DNA from: Lachnospiraceae bacterium YSB2008
GTDB taxonomy: Bacteria > Bacillota > Clostridia > Lachnospirales > Lachnospiraceae
Reading direction: 5' to 3'
Length of the DNA: 34,168 nt
Assembly: GCA_000687655.1 (NCBI GenBank)
Contig: JHWR01000018.1
Location: 1 to 34,168 of the forward strand
Shown here: positions 1 to 7,422 of the stretch, in pieces
How the letters are laid out: the number at the start of each line of letters is the position of its first letter
Numbering within the stretch: position 1 is the stretch's first letter
The notes under the pieces: model-generated
What the model was told of the DNA's origin: nothing
Database searches by the model: none
Seen by the model: only the letters and a program-made list of their open reading frames with translations
Translations under genes and position numbers: made by a program

Positions 1-1
1 C

Positions 2-64
2 CTCCTCTTTGATTATTTTGGCATCAACGAAGAAAGCCTTGATTTCGACCTTTATTTTTGGTAA
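2..64 (+). CDS. C-terminal fragment of an unidentified protein
   Basis: An open frame enters from the left edge and ends at TAA 62-64. Only 20 residues are visible, rich in Phe, Asp and Tyr and ending in Leu-Tyr-Phe-Trp. A strong terminator follows about 47 bases later, which fits the end of a real transcription unit. The fragment is too short to assign to a family, and a chance open frame cannot be excluded. Confidence 0.35.
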   Translation, partial: LLFDYFGINEESLDFDLYFW

Positions 65-110
65 ACTCAACGCAGATAGAACTTAAGGAAGACTTCCTTA
101 GTTAATGTGA

Positions 111-158
111 TAGTACCAGTGAGATCGCCAAATCTTTAGCACTGGTGCTATTTTTTTT
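111..158 (+). terminator. Rho-independent terminator after the left-edge gene
   Basis: An 11-base stem, TAGTACCAGTG paired with CACTGGTGCTA with one mismatch, encloses an 18-base loop and is followed by eight T residues (151-158). It is well placed to end the gene stopping at 64. A perfect 8+8 palindrome (TAAGGAAG-A-CTTCCTTA) lies just upstream at 84-100; its one-base centre makes it a poor hairpin by itself. Confidence 0.85.
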
Positions 159-506
159 GCTCTTATTAAGTATAGACGAAATATAATACTAAAAACAGGG
201 CTGTAAATTATGATTCCAAAAGATATGATGAAAGTTTAGGTTTAAGATTTAGTTTCTACATATACAGACATTTATTTGCCATAATAAATGCAATCATAAA
301 AACATCATCACACTTGCAAGACTAAATGCAACTGAGCTGATTTCAGTTGCATTTACTTCTGCAAATAACTCTTTTTAAGAAATAAAAAAAGATATTAAAA
401 GTAAAGAAGTATAATATTAAAGAGACTATAGTAACGTATGATCTAAAGAGAGGAGGGTAACAGCGATTTATCTGTAAATGTAGCATTTGTGAGAAGGGAG
501 CATTAT
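159..506. other. AT-rich intergenic region with one hairpin
   Basis: No credible gene is visible in about 350 bases. It holds a 12 bp inverted repeat (324-335 with 343-354, stem AAATGCAACTGA) that lacks a direct T tract, and a TATAAT hexamer at 410-415 without a good -35. A purine-rich AGAGGAGGG stretch near 450-460 resembles a ribosome binding site but has no start codon at a proper distance; it may be left over from a lost gene. Confidence 0.5.
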
Positions 507-1019
507 ATGTCTACTAATAATCATTTGAACGCAAGTAACCAGAACCATGCTGATGAGTATACTGCTGAGGTAAAGGAGTATACCGCTAATATGGAAAGGA
601 GATTTTTGGACGAGGGTTCATTTCAAGGTAAAGTCGTTGGTAACTATTTAGGGGAAAGAGGAGAGTTTCATTTTTACAAAAGATTTACAGCTATAATGGG
701 TTCAAAACATGACAGAGGAGGAGTTGTAAAAAGAGAAGTATTGGAGTCGGTACTGACAGCTTTGGAATTAGCCTTTGGTATAAGCAATACAAAGGTCGCC
801 GGAGATTATACTGAAAATCATGTTTATGAATTTGCTGATGATATTGCTGAATGCGCAAAGAAATACGCTTATGATTTTTATAGGAGAAATCTAAATGTAA
901 GCGATAAAATCAAGAAGGGTCAGAATGGGAGGACTGATGAGGAATACCTTGAAGATCTTTCGGAGAAAGCAGTTGCCGGAGTGAGGAAAAGAATATCTAA
1001 GAGCAGAGTAATAGAATAA
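507..1019 (+). CDS. Hypothetical protein, 170 aa
   Basis: I do not recognise this family. The ATG at 507 is chosen over an in-frame GTG at 489 because GAAGGGAG ends six bases before it, while the GTG has no such site. The protein is soluble and highly charged, with an Asn-rich first 15 residues, a glycine- and aromatic-rich stretch near residues 40-65, a mainly helical middle, and a basic C-terminus (KRISKSR). It has no signal peptide or membrane segment. The next promoter begins at the base after its stop codon, so it is probably a single-gene unit. The AT-rich flanks and lack of known neighbours suggest accessory content, but this is inference. Confidence 0.7.
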   Translation: MSTNNHLNASNQNHADEYTAEVKEYTANMERRFLDEGSFQGKVVGNYLGERGEFHFYKRFTAIMGSKHDRGGVVKREVLESVLTALELAFGISNTKVAGDYTENHVYEFADDIAECAKKYAYDFYRRNLNVSDKIKKGQNGRTDEEYLEDLSEKAVAGVRKRISKSRVIE

Positions 1020-1048
1020 TTGACAAACATAAATAATGTTAGTAAAAT
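1020..1048 (+). promoter_or_regulatory. Sigma-A promoter for the DUF234 ATPase gene
   Basis: A perfect TTGACA (1020-1025) and TAAAAT (1043-1048) are separated by 17 bases. Transcription would start near 1055. The -10 element lies inside the left arm of the inverted repeat at 1039-1090, so a protein bound there would block RNA polymerase. Confidence 0.75.
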
Positions 1049-1090
1049 ATGCTTTAGTAAATTATAACTTACTAAAGCATATTTTACTAA
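1039..1090. repeat. 22 bp perfect inverted repeat made of four phased heptamers
   Basis: Positions 1039-1060 and 1069-1090 are exact reverse complements around an 8-base spacer. Each arm contains TTAGTAA or its complement TTACTAA twice. The four copies start at 1039, 1054, 1069 and 1084, exactly 15 bp apart. The block overlaps the -10 and start region of the ATPase promoter, so it is more likely an operator than a terminator; the stem is AT-rich and has no T tail. It could still fold in RNA transcribed from the upstream gene. Confidence 0.8.
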
Positions 1091-1118
1091 ACTACTTCTG
1101 CGTCAGAGAGGTGTCCTT

Positions 1119-2519
1119 ATGTTTATTGGAAGAAAAAAAGAACTACAAGTTTTGAATGAAACATTTAGTAAACCTGGGTTCCAGATGACTGTTATATACG
1201 GCCGGAGAAGAATTGGAAAATCACGTCTTATAACTGAATTTATAAAAGATAAAAAAGCCTCATATTATATATCTACTAAGACGAGTTTAAATGACAATAT
1301 AAAGAAGTGGTCTGCTCAGTTCATTAAAGATATTGCTCCGGACATGGCAGGTGCTGAATTTGAAGACTTAGAAAAATTCTTTCGTTTTATCGCATCCGTG
1401 TGTAAGGATGAAAAAATAGTTATTGCGCTTGATGAAATCCCGTATATTGCAGAATCGGATGAATCTTTCCTTTCCAGATTACAAGCTGCTATAGATACTA
1501 TCTTCTCTTCCACAAATATATATTTTCTTATCTGTGGTTCAGCGATCAGTTTTATGGAGAAAGAGATTCTTAGCGAAAAAAGCCCATTGTTTGGACGGCG
1601 TACTAACCAGATATTTCTTAAGCCTTTTGATTATCTTGAGTCCTCCGAGTTCACACCAAACTATTCTTTTGAAGAAAAAGCGATAGTTTATGGAGTAACT
1701 GGCGGTGTCGCAAAATATCTGACTTTATTTGATGACAGCATGTCTCTGGATCAAAACCTTATCAATAATTTTTTTGATTCTTCGGGATATCTTTATGAAG
1801 AGCCTCAAAATCTGCTAACACAGGAATTTAGGTCTATAAATAACTATAATACCGTAATTGAGGTTTGCGCAGGTGGTGCGAATAAAGTTAATGAAATAGC
1901 GGATAAGGCTCATCTGTCTACTGCAGCTTTATCATATCTCCTGAATGGATTAATTACTATAGGTATAGTATCCAGGATTACACCTTTAACTGAAAAAGAG
2001 AATAAAAGAAAAACTCTGTACGAGATTACCGATGGAATGTATCGGTTTTGGTATACTTTTATCCCATCAGCCAAGGCTGCTATTGAAATGAATCGTGGGG
2101 ACGTCTTTTATTTCAACTATGTTAAGGATAAGCTCCATCTATTTATGGGAAAAGTATTTGAAGATATGTGCAGACATTATACACTTGCACATGGCTTAGA
2201 CGGAAATCTTAATTGCCTGGTTACAAATGTTGGTAGATGGTGGGGCTCAGGTTACGATCATACTCCGACAGATATAGATGTCGTCGGAATAGATGTCACA
2301 AGCAAAAAAGCAGTTATTGGTGAATGTAAGTTTAAAAATGAAGTACTTGATAAAGAAGTATATGATAGTCTTCTGGCCAGGCGTGGACTTATTGGTAAAA
2401 GTTATGAGGAAGTCCAGTTACTACTCTTCTCATTATCAGGTTTTTCAAAATGGTTGATAGAAAATCTGGATACTGAAAAAACAAAACTATTAACACTTGA
2501 AGACATTTATTCAAGATAA
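1119..2519 (+). CDS. Archaeal-type AAA ATPase with DUF234 nuclease-like C-terminus
   Basis: A 466-aa protein of the ATPase_2 plus DUF234 architecture. It starts with the characteristic F-I-G-R-x-x-E-L segment and has a Walker A loop GRRRIGKS at residues 28-35 and a Walker B ending in D105-E106. A winged-helix-like stretch occurs around residues 240-290. The C-terminal PD-(D/E)XK-like motif has D387 followed by E402-C403-K404, so both the ATPase and nuclease-like parts look intact. The start has AGAGGTG upstream. Members are widespread in anaerobes and archaea, often in variable gene sets, and their cellular role is poorly known. The winged helix and the phased operator just upstream suggest possible self-regulation, which is inference. 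Confidence 0.9.
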   Translation: MFIGRKKELQVLNETFSKPGFQMTVIYGRRRIGKSRLITEFIKDKKASYYISTKTSLNDNIKKWSAQFIKDIAPDMAGAEFEDLEKFFRFIASVCKDEKIVIALDEIPYIAESDESFLSRLQAAIDTIFSSTNIYFLICGSAISFMEKEILSEKSPLFGRRTNQIFLKPFDYLESSEFTPNYSFEEKAIVYGVTGGVAKYLTLFDDSMSLDQNLINNFFDSSGYLYEEPQNLLTQEFRSINNYNTVIEVCAGGANKVNEIADKAHLSTAALSYLLNGLITIGIVSRITPLTEKENKRKTLYEITDGMYRFWYTFIPSAKAAIEMNRGDVFYFNYVKDKLHLFMGKVFEDMCRHYTLAHGLDGNLNCLVTNVGRWWGSGYDHTPTDIDVVGIDVTSKKAVIGECKFKNEVLDKEVYDSLLARRGLIGKSYEEVQLLLFSLSGFSKWLIENLDTEKTKLLTLEDIYSR

Positions 2520-2560
2520 ATATAATGACAGATGTAAAGTTTTTTAGAGGAGGGAATACC

Positions 2561-2863
2561 ATGGTAAAGCATATAATACTTTGGCAGCTTCGTGATGAAC
2601 TGTCAGCAGAAGAAAAGAATGAGATTAAGGCAGGAATCAAAGCAGGACTTGAAGGCCTTGCAGGTCAGATTCCGGGACTTATAGATATCAAGGTTCAGAC
2701 TGAAGGACTTCCATCTTCAAATGCGGACCTGATGCTTGATTCTTCTTTCGAGAATGAGGAGTCACTCAAGGGCTATGCCGTTCATCCGGCTCATGTGGCA
2801 GTTGCGGATGGAGCTGTAAGACCATATACCAAGAACAGAGTTTGCCTGGATTACGAAGTATGA
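2561..2863 (+). CDS. Dabb (stress-responsive A/B barrel) domain protein
   Basis: A 100-aa protein matching the Dabb family of small dimeric alpha/beta barrels. The N-terminus M-V-K-H-I-I-L-W, the middle segment with an IKVQTEGLPSSNADLML pattern, and the closing Y-A-V-H-P-A-H-V motif are typical. The family contains stress-induced proteins and some cyclases or monooxygenase-like barrels, so the specific reaction is not predictable. The ATG at 2561 is preceded by GAGGAGGG and is preferred to an in-frame ATG at 2525. The last base of its final sense codon and its stop form an ATGA overlap with the next gene, indicating translational coupling. Confidence 0.88.
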   Translation: MVKHIILWQLRDELSAEEKNEIKAGIKAGLEGLAGQIPGLIDIKVQTEGLPSSNADLMLDSSFENEESLKGYAVHPAHVAVADGAVRPYTKNRVCLDYEV

Positions 2864-3657
2864 TCGTCATTACGGAATTAAAGTATTCAAATACAAATAC
2901 ATATCTGATCGAAGGTGACTCAGGAACTATTCTGTTTGATACCGGGTGGGCCGGTACATTTCCTGCATTCTGCGATGCGTTGGGAGAGAATAAGAAGTCT
3001 CTTCAGAACATAGATTACATCCTGATTTCACATTTTCATCCGGATCATATGGGGATTGCCCAGGAGATTTCAGATTGTGGCCCGAGTATTGTTATCGCTG
3101 ATGTTCAGAAGGACTTTGTGCATTCTTCAGACGGAATTTTTGCCAGGGATTCAAGACTTAAGTTTGTGCCTGTCGATGATGATAAACTCAAAGTGATTTC
3201 AATAGAAGACAGCCGGGCATTTCTGAAAAGCATAGGTATAAATGGAGAGCTGATACATACACCCGGACACAGTGATGACAGTATATCTCTCTGGCTGGAT
3301 GATGGCTTCCTGTTTGTCGGTGATCTTAATCCACTCTATGAACTGGAATTGCATAAGGGTACACAGATTGAGGAAAGCTGGAACAAGCTCCTTTCACTTA
3401 AACCTGATAAGATATATTATGGACATGCGAAGACTGCTGTTTTAGCTGAAGCGAAATCAGTTTCGGATAACAGCGATTTATACAGACTTGTATCTCAGAT
3501 TATTAAATGTATCGATAAAGGATTCTCTTTGGATAAGATACAGAAAAAGACCGGCGCTGATCCGGAATTTATTGAGGATGTGAACAGGATGTATCTGACT
3601 CATCAGAATGTGGGAGTGCAGGGAATCCTTGACAGGATAGAGATTAAAAACAAATGA
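2860..3657 (+). CDS. MBL-fold metallo-hydrolase
   Basis: A 265-aa metallo-beta-lactamase-fold hydrolase. The zinc ligands are visible: HFHPDH at residues 58-63, H137 in TPGHSDD and D155 in the FVGDL strand, with a later GHA histidine. D27 in LFDTG is also typical. It is probably a cytosolic two-metal hydrolase, possibly of glyoxalase II-like or lactonase-like type; the substrate cannot be told. About 60 C-terminal residues after the core are helical. It starts at ATG 2860, overlapping the stop of the Dabb gene by four bases, so the two are likely co-expressed. Confidence 0.9.
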   Translation: MIVITELKYSNTNTYLIEGDSGTILFDTGWAGTFPAFCDALGENKKSLQNIDYILISHFHPDHMGIAQEISDCGPSIVIADVQKDFVHSSDGIFARDSRLKFVPVDDDKLKVISIEDSRAFLKSIGINGELIHTPGHSDDSISLWLDDGFLFVGDLNPLYELELHKGTQIEESWNKLLSLKPDKIYYGHAKTAVLAEAKSVSDNSDLYRLVSQIIKCIDKGFSLDKIQKKTGADPEFIEDVNRMYLTHQNVGVQGILDRIEIKNK

Positions 3658-3678
3658 TGATATTTCTTGGAGGGGTAA

Positions 3679-4104
3679 ATGGGGAATAATGGTCTAAACG
3701 TAATTGCGATTGTGTTCAAAGTGATGGGCTTCATCATAGCTTTGGCGGGATTGATATATAAAGTGTACTTTGCCATTCTGTACTTTGATAAAATATCGAT
3801 GTGGTGGAACGGCAGCATGATTGCAATGTACTTCCTGTTTTATATAACAAGTCTGGCGACGATGGCATCATCTTTTTTCAAAGGGAAGGTAGGAATGATC
3901 ATTGCAATATCGATCATTTTTACTTCGGTTTCGTTGCTGGTGGTTGATGGCCTGGCTGTCTTAGGGTTCGCTGCTTCATTGGACAGCGCCTCATTGATTG
4001 AGAGAGGAATCGTTCCGCTGGTAAATGTTCTGAATATGTTAGCCGGAATCATTAACTTATTAGCTTCGATATTGCAAAACAGACAGTCTAAGCCACAATA
4101 CTGA
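3679..4104 (+). CDS. Small integral membrane protein, four predicted TM segments
   Basis: A 141-aa hydrophobic protein with membrane segments near residues 8-30, 42-65, 70-97 and 108-130 and a polar C-terminus. The ATG follows TTGGAGGGG. I recognise no family or catalytic motif. It lies 21 bases after the MBL gene and 18 before a lipoprotein gene, so it is part of the same co-directional run; a role in envelope function is only suggested by location. Confidence 0.8.
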   Translation: MGNNGLNVIAIVFKVMGFIIALAGLIYKVYFAILYFDKISMWWNGSMIAMYFLFYITSLATMASSFFKGKVGMIIAISIIFTSVSLLVVDGLAVLGFAASLDSASLIERGIVPLVNVLNMLAGIINLLASILQNRQSKPQY

Positions 4105-4122
4105 TTAATAAGGAATTGGTTT

Positions 4123-5094
4123 ATGAGAAAATGTAACGTGAAAAACAGAATATGGGTGAGCATTACATTTTCCATGATTCTTATGATTATGCTTTTTTGC
4201 AGTGGATGCACGGCGAAGAAAGAGCAGCCGACTACCGAAGCAGTTGTGAAGGAAAAACCTCGTATCAAACAGAAGAAGGTTACCATTGACTCTGAGGAGA
4301 TACGCATTACTGATTATACTTATAATGAGTTTGGAGATATCACTCTCGAAGTGACTACTTATGGAAATGGAGATCCGCTCTTTTATTACGAGTATGTCTA
4401 TGACGAGGATGGGAATTTACTTGAGGAGTATCGTGGGAAAAGCGCTGACGATAAGCAAATAGATAATCGATATGAATATGAAGACGGAAAGCTTATGGTT
4501 GAAACGGTTTATAGCTTCGATGGAAGTATCATGGATATCTATTATTATACCTATAATGACGAGGGGCTTCTGATCAACAAGAAAAAGGAAAGCGAAGATG
4601 GATATGTGTATCGTGAGTATAAATATGAGTACGACGATGAGGGCAGGGTGAGCCACATGACGGATCTTTTCTATGAGTACAGGACTGAGTATACCTATGA
4701 TGAAGAGGGAAGAACCGTCTTAGAGGAAGCGTATCTGGAGAGTGGGGATTTTTCATACGGCCGGAAGATGGTTTACGGAGAGTATGGAATTACGGATAGT
4801 TATTTCTACAGTTCGAAAACGGAAAGCCACGAGAAGACTCTTTATGATAAGAAGGGTCGGAGGGTATCTGCAGTCAGTATAGATAAGGATGGAAAAGAAC
4901 ATGTTACATGGACATGGGAATATGATGATGCCGGTAACATGATTCATTCTGTCGGTACGAAAGGATATGAATATACTGCTGAATATAATGAGTATGGCGA
5001 CCCTGTGAAAGTGCATGATGTGTGCACGGATCCGCTGAGAAATGCAGGGACGTTTGATACTATAGAAGAGTATGAATACATATATTATGAATGA
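4123..5094 (+). CDS. Lipoprotein with YD/RHS-like repeats
   Basis: A 323-aa protein with a basic start, a hydrophobic stretch and a lipobox ending at Cys29 (LFCSGC), so it should be exported and lipid-anchored. The rest is built of short tyrosine-rich repeats of the Y-x-Y-D-x-x-G-x-hydrophobic type, at least eight copies from about residue 50 to 300, like RHS/YD beta-hairpin repeats. It has no toxin tip or C-terminal hyperconserved core of a full RHS protein and is far shorter, so it resembles the free-standing YD-repeat lipoproteins of gut Firmicutes. Its partner at the cell surface is unknown. It directly follows the small membrane protein gene. Confidence 0.85.
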   Translation: MRKCNVKNRIWVSITFSMILMIMLFCSGCTAKKEQPTTEAVVKEKPRIKQKKVTIDSEEIRITDYTYNEFGDITLEVTTYGNGDPLFYYEYVYDEDGNLLEEYRGKSADDKQIDNRYEYEDGKLMVETVYSFDGSIMDIYYYTYNDEGLLINKKKESEDGYVYREYKYEYDDEGRVSHMTDLFYEYRTEYTYDEEGRTVLEEAYLESGDFSYGRKMVYGEYGITDSYFYSSKTESHEKTLYDKKGRRVSAVSIDKDGKEHVTWTWEYDDAGNMIHSVGTKGYEYTAEYNEYGDPVKVHDVCTDPLRNAGTFDTIEEYEYIYYE

Positions 5095-5113
5095 TTGATG
5101 AGGTAAGTATTAT

Positions 5114-5389
5114 ATGAGCGACAACAGGCTTCATGCAGGAGATATAGTTCAGCACTTTAAGAGAGAAACTCTATCTGAGAAAGATAAAGAGAAGAACATT
5201 TATCTGTACAAAATAATCGGGATTGCAGAGCATACTGAAACTAAAGAAAAGATGGTTGTGTACCAGTCTTTATATGGTGATTTTGGTATGTATGCAAGAC
5301 CGTATGATATGTTCATGGGCAAGGTTGATAAGCAGAAATATCCTGATATCAAGCAGGAATATAGGTTTGAGAAGATAACGATATTATGA
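5114..5389 (+). CDS. DUF1653 domain protein
   Basis: A 91-aa protein that is essentially one DUF1653 domain. The pattern HAGDIVQHFKRE, then YLYKIIGIAEHTET, VVYQSLYGDFGMYARPYDMF and a final QEYRFE is diagnostic. The biochemical role of this family is not established; it is usually near nucleotide or phosphatase-type genes. Its stop codon overlaps the start of the histidine phosphatase gene by four bases (ATGA), so the two are probably translated together. Confidence 0.9.
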   Translation: MSDNRLHAGDIVQHFKRETLSEKDKEKNIYLYKIIGIAEHTETKEKMVVYQSLYGDFGMYARPYDMFMGKVDKQKYPDIKQEYRFEKITIL

Positions 5390-5982
5390 AAAAGATTTAT
5401 TTTACCAGACACGGTCAGACGTTCTGGAATGTCGAAAACAAAATATGTGGAGCTACTGATATCGGTCTTACTGAGAAGGGGCATGAGCAAGCTGAGGAGC
5501 TTGGAAGGATTATAAAGGGAAAGATTGATAATGGGGAGATTGTTCTTGATGAGATTGTGGCTTCTCCGCTTTCGAGAGCATATGATACAGCCAAACATAT
5601 AGCTGATTTGACGGGACTGCCGCTTAGAGCAGATAACAGGTTGACGGAGCAGAACTTTGGTAAGTATGAGGGGACCCCGCGTAACGGAGAAGTCTTCAGA
5701 ATGGATAAACGTAACTTTCTCCAGTCGTATGATGGCGGTGAGTCCATGTTCAGATTGGCTCAGAGAATATACAATCTTCTGGATGATCTATCAAAGGATG
5801 ATAAGATTTATCTGCTCGTAGCTCATAATGGAATAGCCAGATGCATAAATTCGTATTTCTTTGATATGACGAATGAAGAGTATGGAGATTTTGGAATCAG
5901 GAACTGTGAATTGAAAGAGTATATGTTTAATCGGGAGAAGGAGGTTATCTATGGGAGCAAGAACAGATGCGGCAGTGAATAA
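5386..5982 (+). CDS. Histidine phosphatase family protein
   Basis: A 198-aa phosphoglycerate-mutase-like phosphatase. The catalytic R8-H9-G10 motif (TRHGQT) is at the N-terminus, followed by the LTEKGHEQAEELG helix, an SPLSRAYDTA segment, a TEQNFGKYEG acidic segment and the second histidine motif VAHNG around residue 147. The length suits a small cytosolic phosphatase rather than a glycolytic mutase; the substrate is unknown. The last 32 bases overlap the start of the next gene in another frame. Confidence 0.9.
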   Translation: MKKIYFTRHGQTFWNVENKICGATDIGLTEKGHEQAEELGRIIKGKIDNGEIVLDEIVASPLSRAYDTAKHIADLTGLPLRADNRLTEQNFGKYEGTPRNGEVFRMDKRNFLQSYDGGESMFRLAQRIYNLLDDLSKDDKIYLLVAHNGIARCINSYFFDMTNEEYGDFGIRNCELKEYMFNREKEVIYGSKNRCGSE

Positions 5983-6295
5983 TCATAAGAGTTTTCATAC
6001 GTGTTCAAGTTCGGTACTTGAAGCATTTGCAGATATTATCGGAATCAGTGCAGAAGAGGCAAAGAGCATATCTATGCCATTTGCCGGAGGACGTATGGGC
6101 AAATGTGGCGCGGTTATGTCCGCGGAATATGTTCTGCAACAAAAGTATGGTGACGCAGCAGCAGAGAAAATTGCTGAATACGAAGAGAAGTTTATGGCTT
6201 CGGATAAAGGTTCGGTTATGTGCGCTGATCTTAGGGGTAATTGCAGAGCCTGTGTAACAGATGCAGCGAGAGTGCTTGAGGAAATGCTGGGCTGA
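5951..6295 (+). CDS. C_GCAxxG_C_C family redox-active protein
   Basis: A 114-aa protein of the C-GCAxxG-C-C family, named for conserved cysteines. Visible are Cys18 in the first helix, the FAGGRMGKCGAVMSA segment, and the paired cysteines in RGNCRACV near the C-terminus. The family is thought to have a redox or metal-binding role; proof is lacking. A strong GGAGG site (5940-5944) lies inside the end of the phosphatase gene, giving a 32-base overlap. It is the last gene before a strong terminator and so ends the run that begins at 2561. Confidence 0.88.
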   Translation: MGARTDAAVNNHKSFHTCSSSVLEAFADIIGISAEEAKSISMPFAGGRMGKCGAVMSAEYVLQQKYGDAAAEKIAEYEEKFMASDKGSVMCADLRGNCRACVTDAARVLEEMLG

Positions 6296-6335
6296 TCTGA
6301 TTGCAATTTGGATGAAATATACTGTGTATTATATG

Positions 6336-6367
6336 GCGAGTTATACGAGCGTATAACTCGCTTTTTG
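6336..6367 (+). terminator. Rho-independent terminator ending the 2561-6295 gene run
   Basis: A perfect 11 bp stem (GCGAGTTATAC with GTATAACTCGC), a four-base loop and a run of five T residues from 6362. It is placed 40 bases after the last stop codon. Confidence 0.92.
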
Positions 6368-6386
6368 TTGTTTGAAAATTGCTATA

Positions 6387-6419
6387 AAAACGACAGTATA
6401 TATAGCAAAACGACAGTAT
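6387..6419. repeat. Two direct repeats upstream of the Rpn-like gene promoter
   Basis: The 13-mer AAAACGACAGTAT occurs at 6387-6399 and again at 6407-6419, a 20-base period or about two helical turns. The repeats end 13 bases before the -35 element, where an activator would bind. Function is inference. Confidence 0.5.
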
Positions 6420-6432
6420 TACCGGCAAAAAT

Positions 6433-6461
6433 TTGAAATCATATTTTCCATATGGTATTAT
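6433..6461 (+). promoter_or_regulatory. Promoter for the Rpn-like nuclease gene
   Basis: TTGAAA (6433-6438), a 17-base spacer, and TATTAT (6456-6461) preceded by TATGG, giving an extended -10. Confidence 0.7.
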
Positions 6462-6519
6462 CTCCGGCAAATCAATAACTGCAGTGATTGATAATAACAA
6501 GAAAGCAGGAGGTGGTTGA

Positions 6520-7389
6520 TTGCAGGAAGATAATAAAGTGCCGAAAAGCAACTCAAATATATATTGGCATGCAGGGTTTTATGGTGGCATAGAACTTGAA
6601 TTCAAAGCGTATAAGAGAGTTCTTACATTTGATATTGAATATGAACTTTCAAAGGAACCATTAAGGATAGATATGCTTATTATCAAAAAGAATTCCGTTA
6701 TTGAAATCAGTAATCAGATAGGTATAATATTTAAAAAATACAATATTTTTGAATACAAGTCTCCCGAAGACGGATTAAGTATTGATGATTATGTAAAAAC
6801 GGTTGCGTATGCGTGCTTATATAAAGGACTCGGTAAAAATGTGGATGCGATTCCATTAGATGAGCTAACTGTTTCAATATGTAGAAATGCATATCCGAGA
6901 GACCTTATTAAAAATATAGAAAACTATGGAGGAACCGTAGAGAAAAAATATCCCGGAATATATTATGTGTCCGGTATCATATCAATTCCTTCCCAGATAA
7001 TCGTTACAAGCGAATTGGAAGGAAAAGAACATGCAGTTTTGAGGATTCTTTCGAAGAACGCAAGAGAAGAAGATGTAATACAGTTTATCGAGGAAACTGA
7101 TGAGAATAGTACTCCGGGAGACATAAACAATGCAAATGCTGTATTACAGGTAAGTTCTAAGGCGAACAGAGCTCTTTACGATAGGATAAGGAGGAAAAAA
7201 GAAATGTGTCAGGCATTAATGGAAATAATGAGTGAAGAAGTAAAAGAAAGAGAAGATGCTGCAGTAGAAGCAAATCAGAGAGAATCAGTATTAAACTTGA
7301 TGGAAGCATTAAACTATACTGCTGAGCAGGCTATGGATGTTTTGAAGATTCCTCAGGAAAAGCGCGAGAGGCTTATTTCTGGTATTTAG
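6520..7389 (+). CDS. Rpn-like PD-(D/E)XK nuclease family protein
   Basis: A 289-aa protein resembling the Rpn/PD-(D/E)XK transposase-like family common in Lachnospiraceae. An N-terminal nuclease core is seen: Y-W-H-A-x-F, an acidic I-D-M-L-I strand near residue 50 and F-E-Y-K-S-P near residue 80, followed by the DYVKTVAYACLYKG helix. The C-terminal third is helical and ends with an A-M-D-V-L-K-I-P motif often seen in these proteins. Rpn proteins promote recombination through DNA cleavage in E. coli; this distant member may act differently. The start is TTG at 6520, preceded by AGGAGGTGG; there is no in-frame ATG near. The next gene follows after 33 bases. Confidence 0.7.
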   Translation: MQEDNKVPKSNSNIYWHAGFYGGIELEFKAYKRVLTFDIEYELSKEPLRIDMLIIKKNSVIEISNQIGIIFKKYNIFEYKSPEDGLSIDDYVKTVAYACLYKGLGKNVDAIPLDELTVSICRNAYPRDLIKNIENYGGTVEKKYPGIYYVSGIISIPSQIIVTSELEGKEHAVLRILSKNAREEDVIQFIEETDENSTPGDINNANAVLQVSSKANRALYDRIRRKKEMCQALMEIMSEEVKEREDAAVEANQRESVLNLMEALNYTAEQAMDVLKIPQEKRERLISGI

Positions 7390-7422
7390 TTCAAACTGTA
7401 AAAACGAAACAGGATTTGCTTT

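Noticed and set aside
84-100. Perfect palindrome TAAGGAAG-A-CTTCCTTA
   Set aside because: It lies between a stop codon and a strong terminator and has no room for a loop; probably without separate function.
1039-1090. Inverted repeat read as a Rho-independent terminator of the 507-1019 gene
   Set aside because: The stem is AT-rich, has no T tail and contains the -10 of the next gene, so an operator is the better reading.
5200-5598. Long antisense open frame opposite the DUF1653 and phosphatase genes
   Set aside because: Shadow frame: no ribosome binding site, and the plus-strand frames are clear family members. The same holds for other antisense frames, for example 27661-28197 and 28390-28923.
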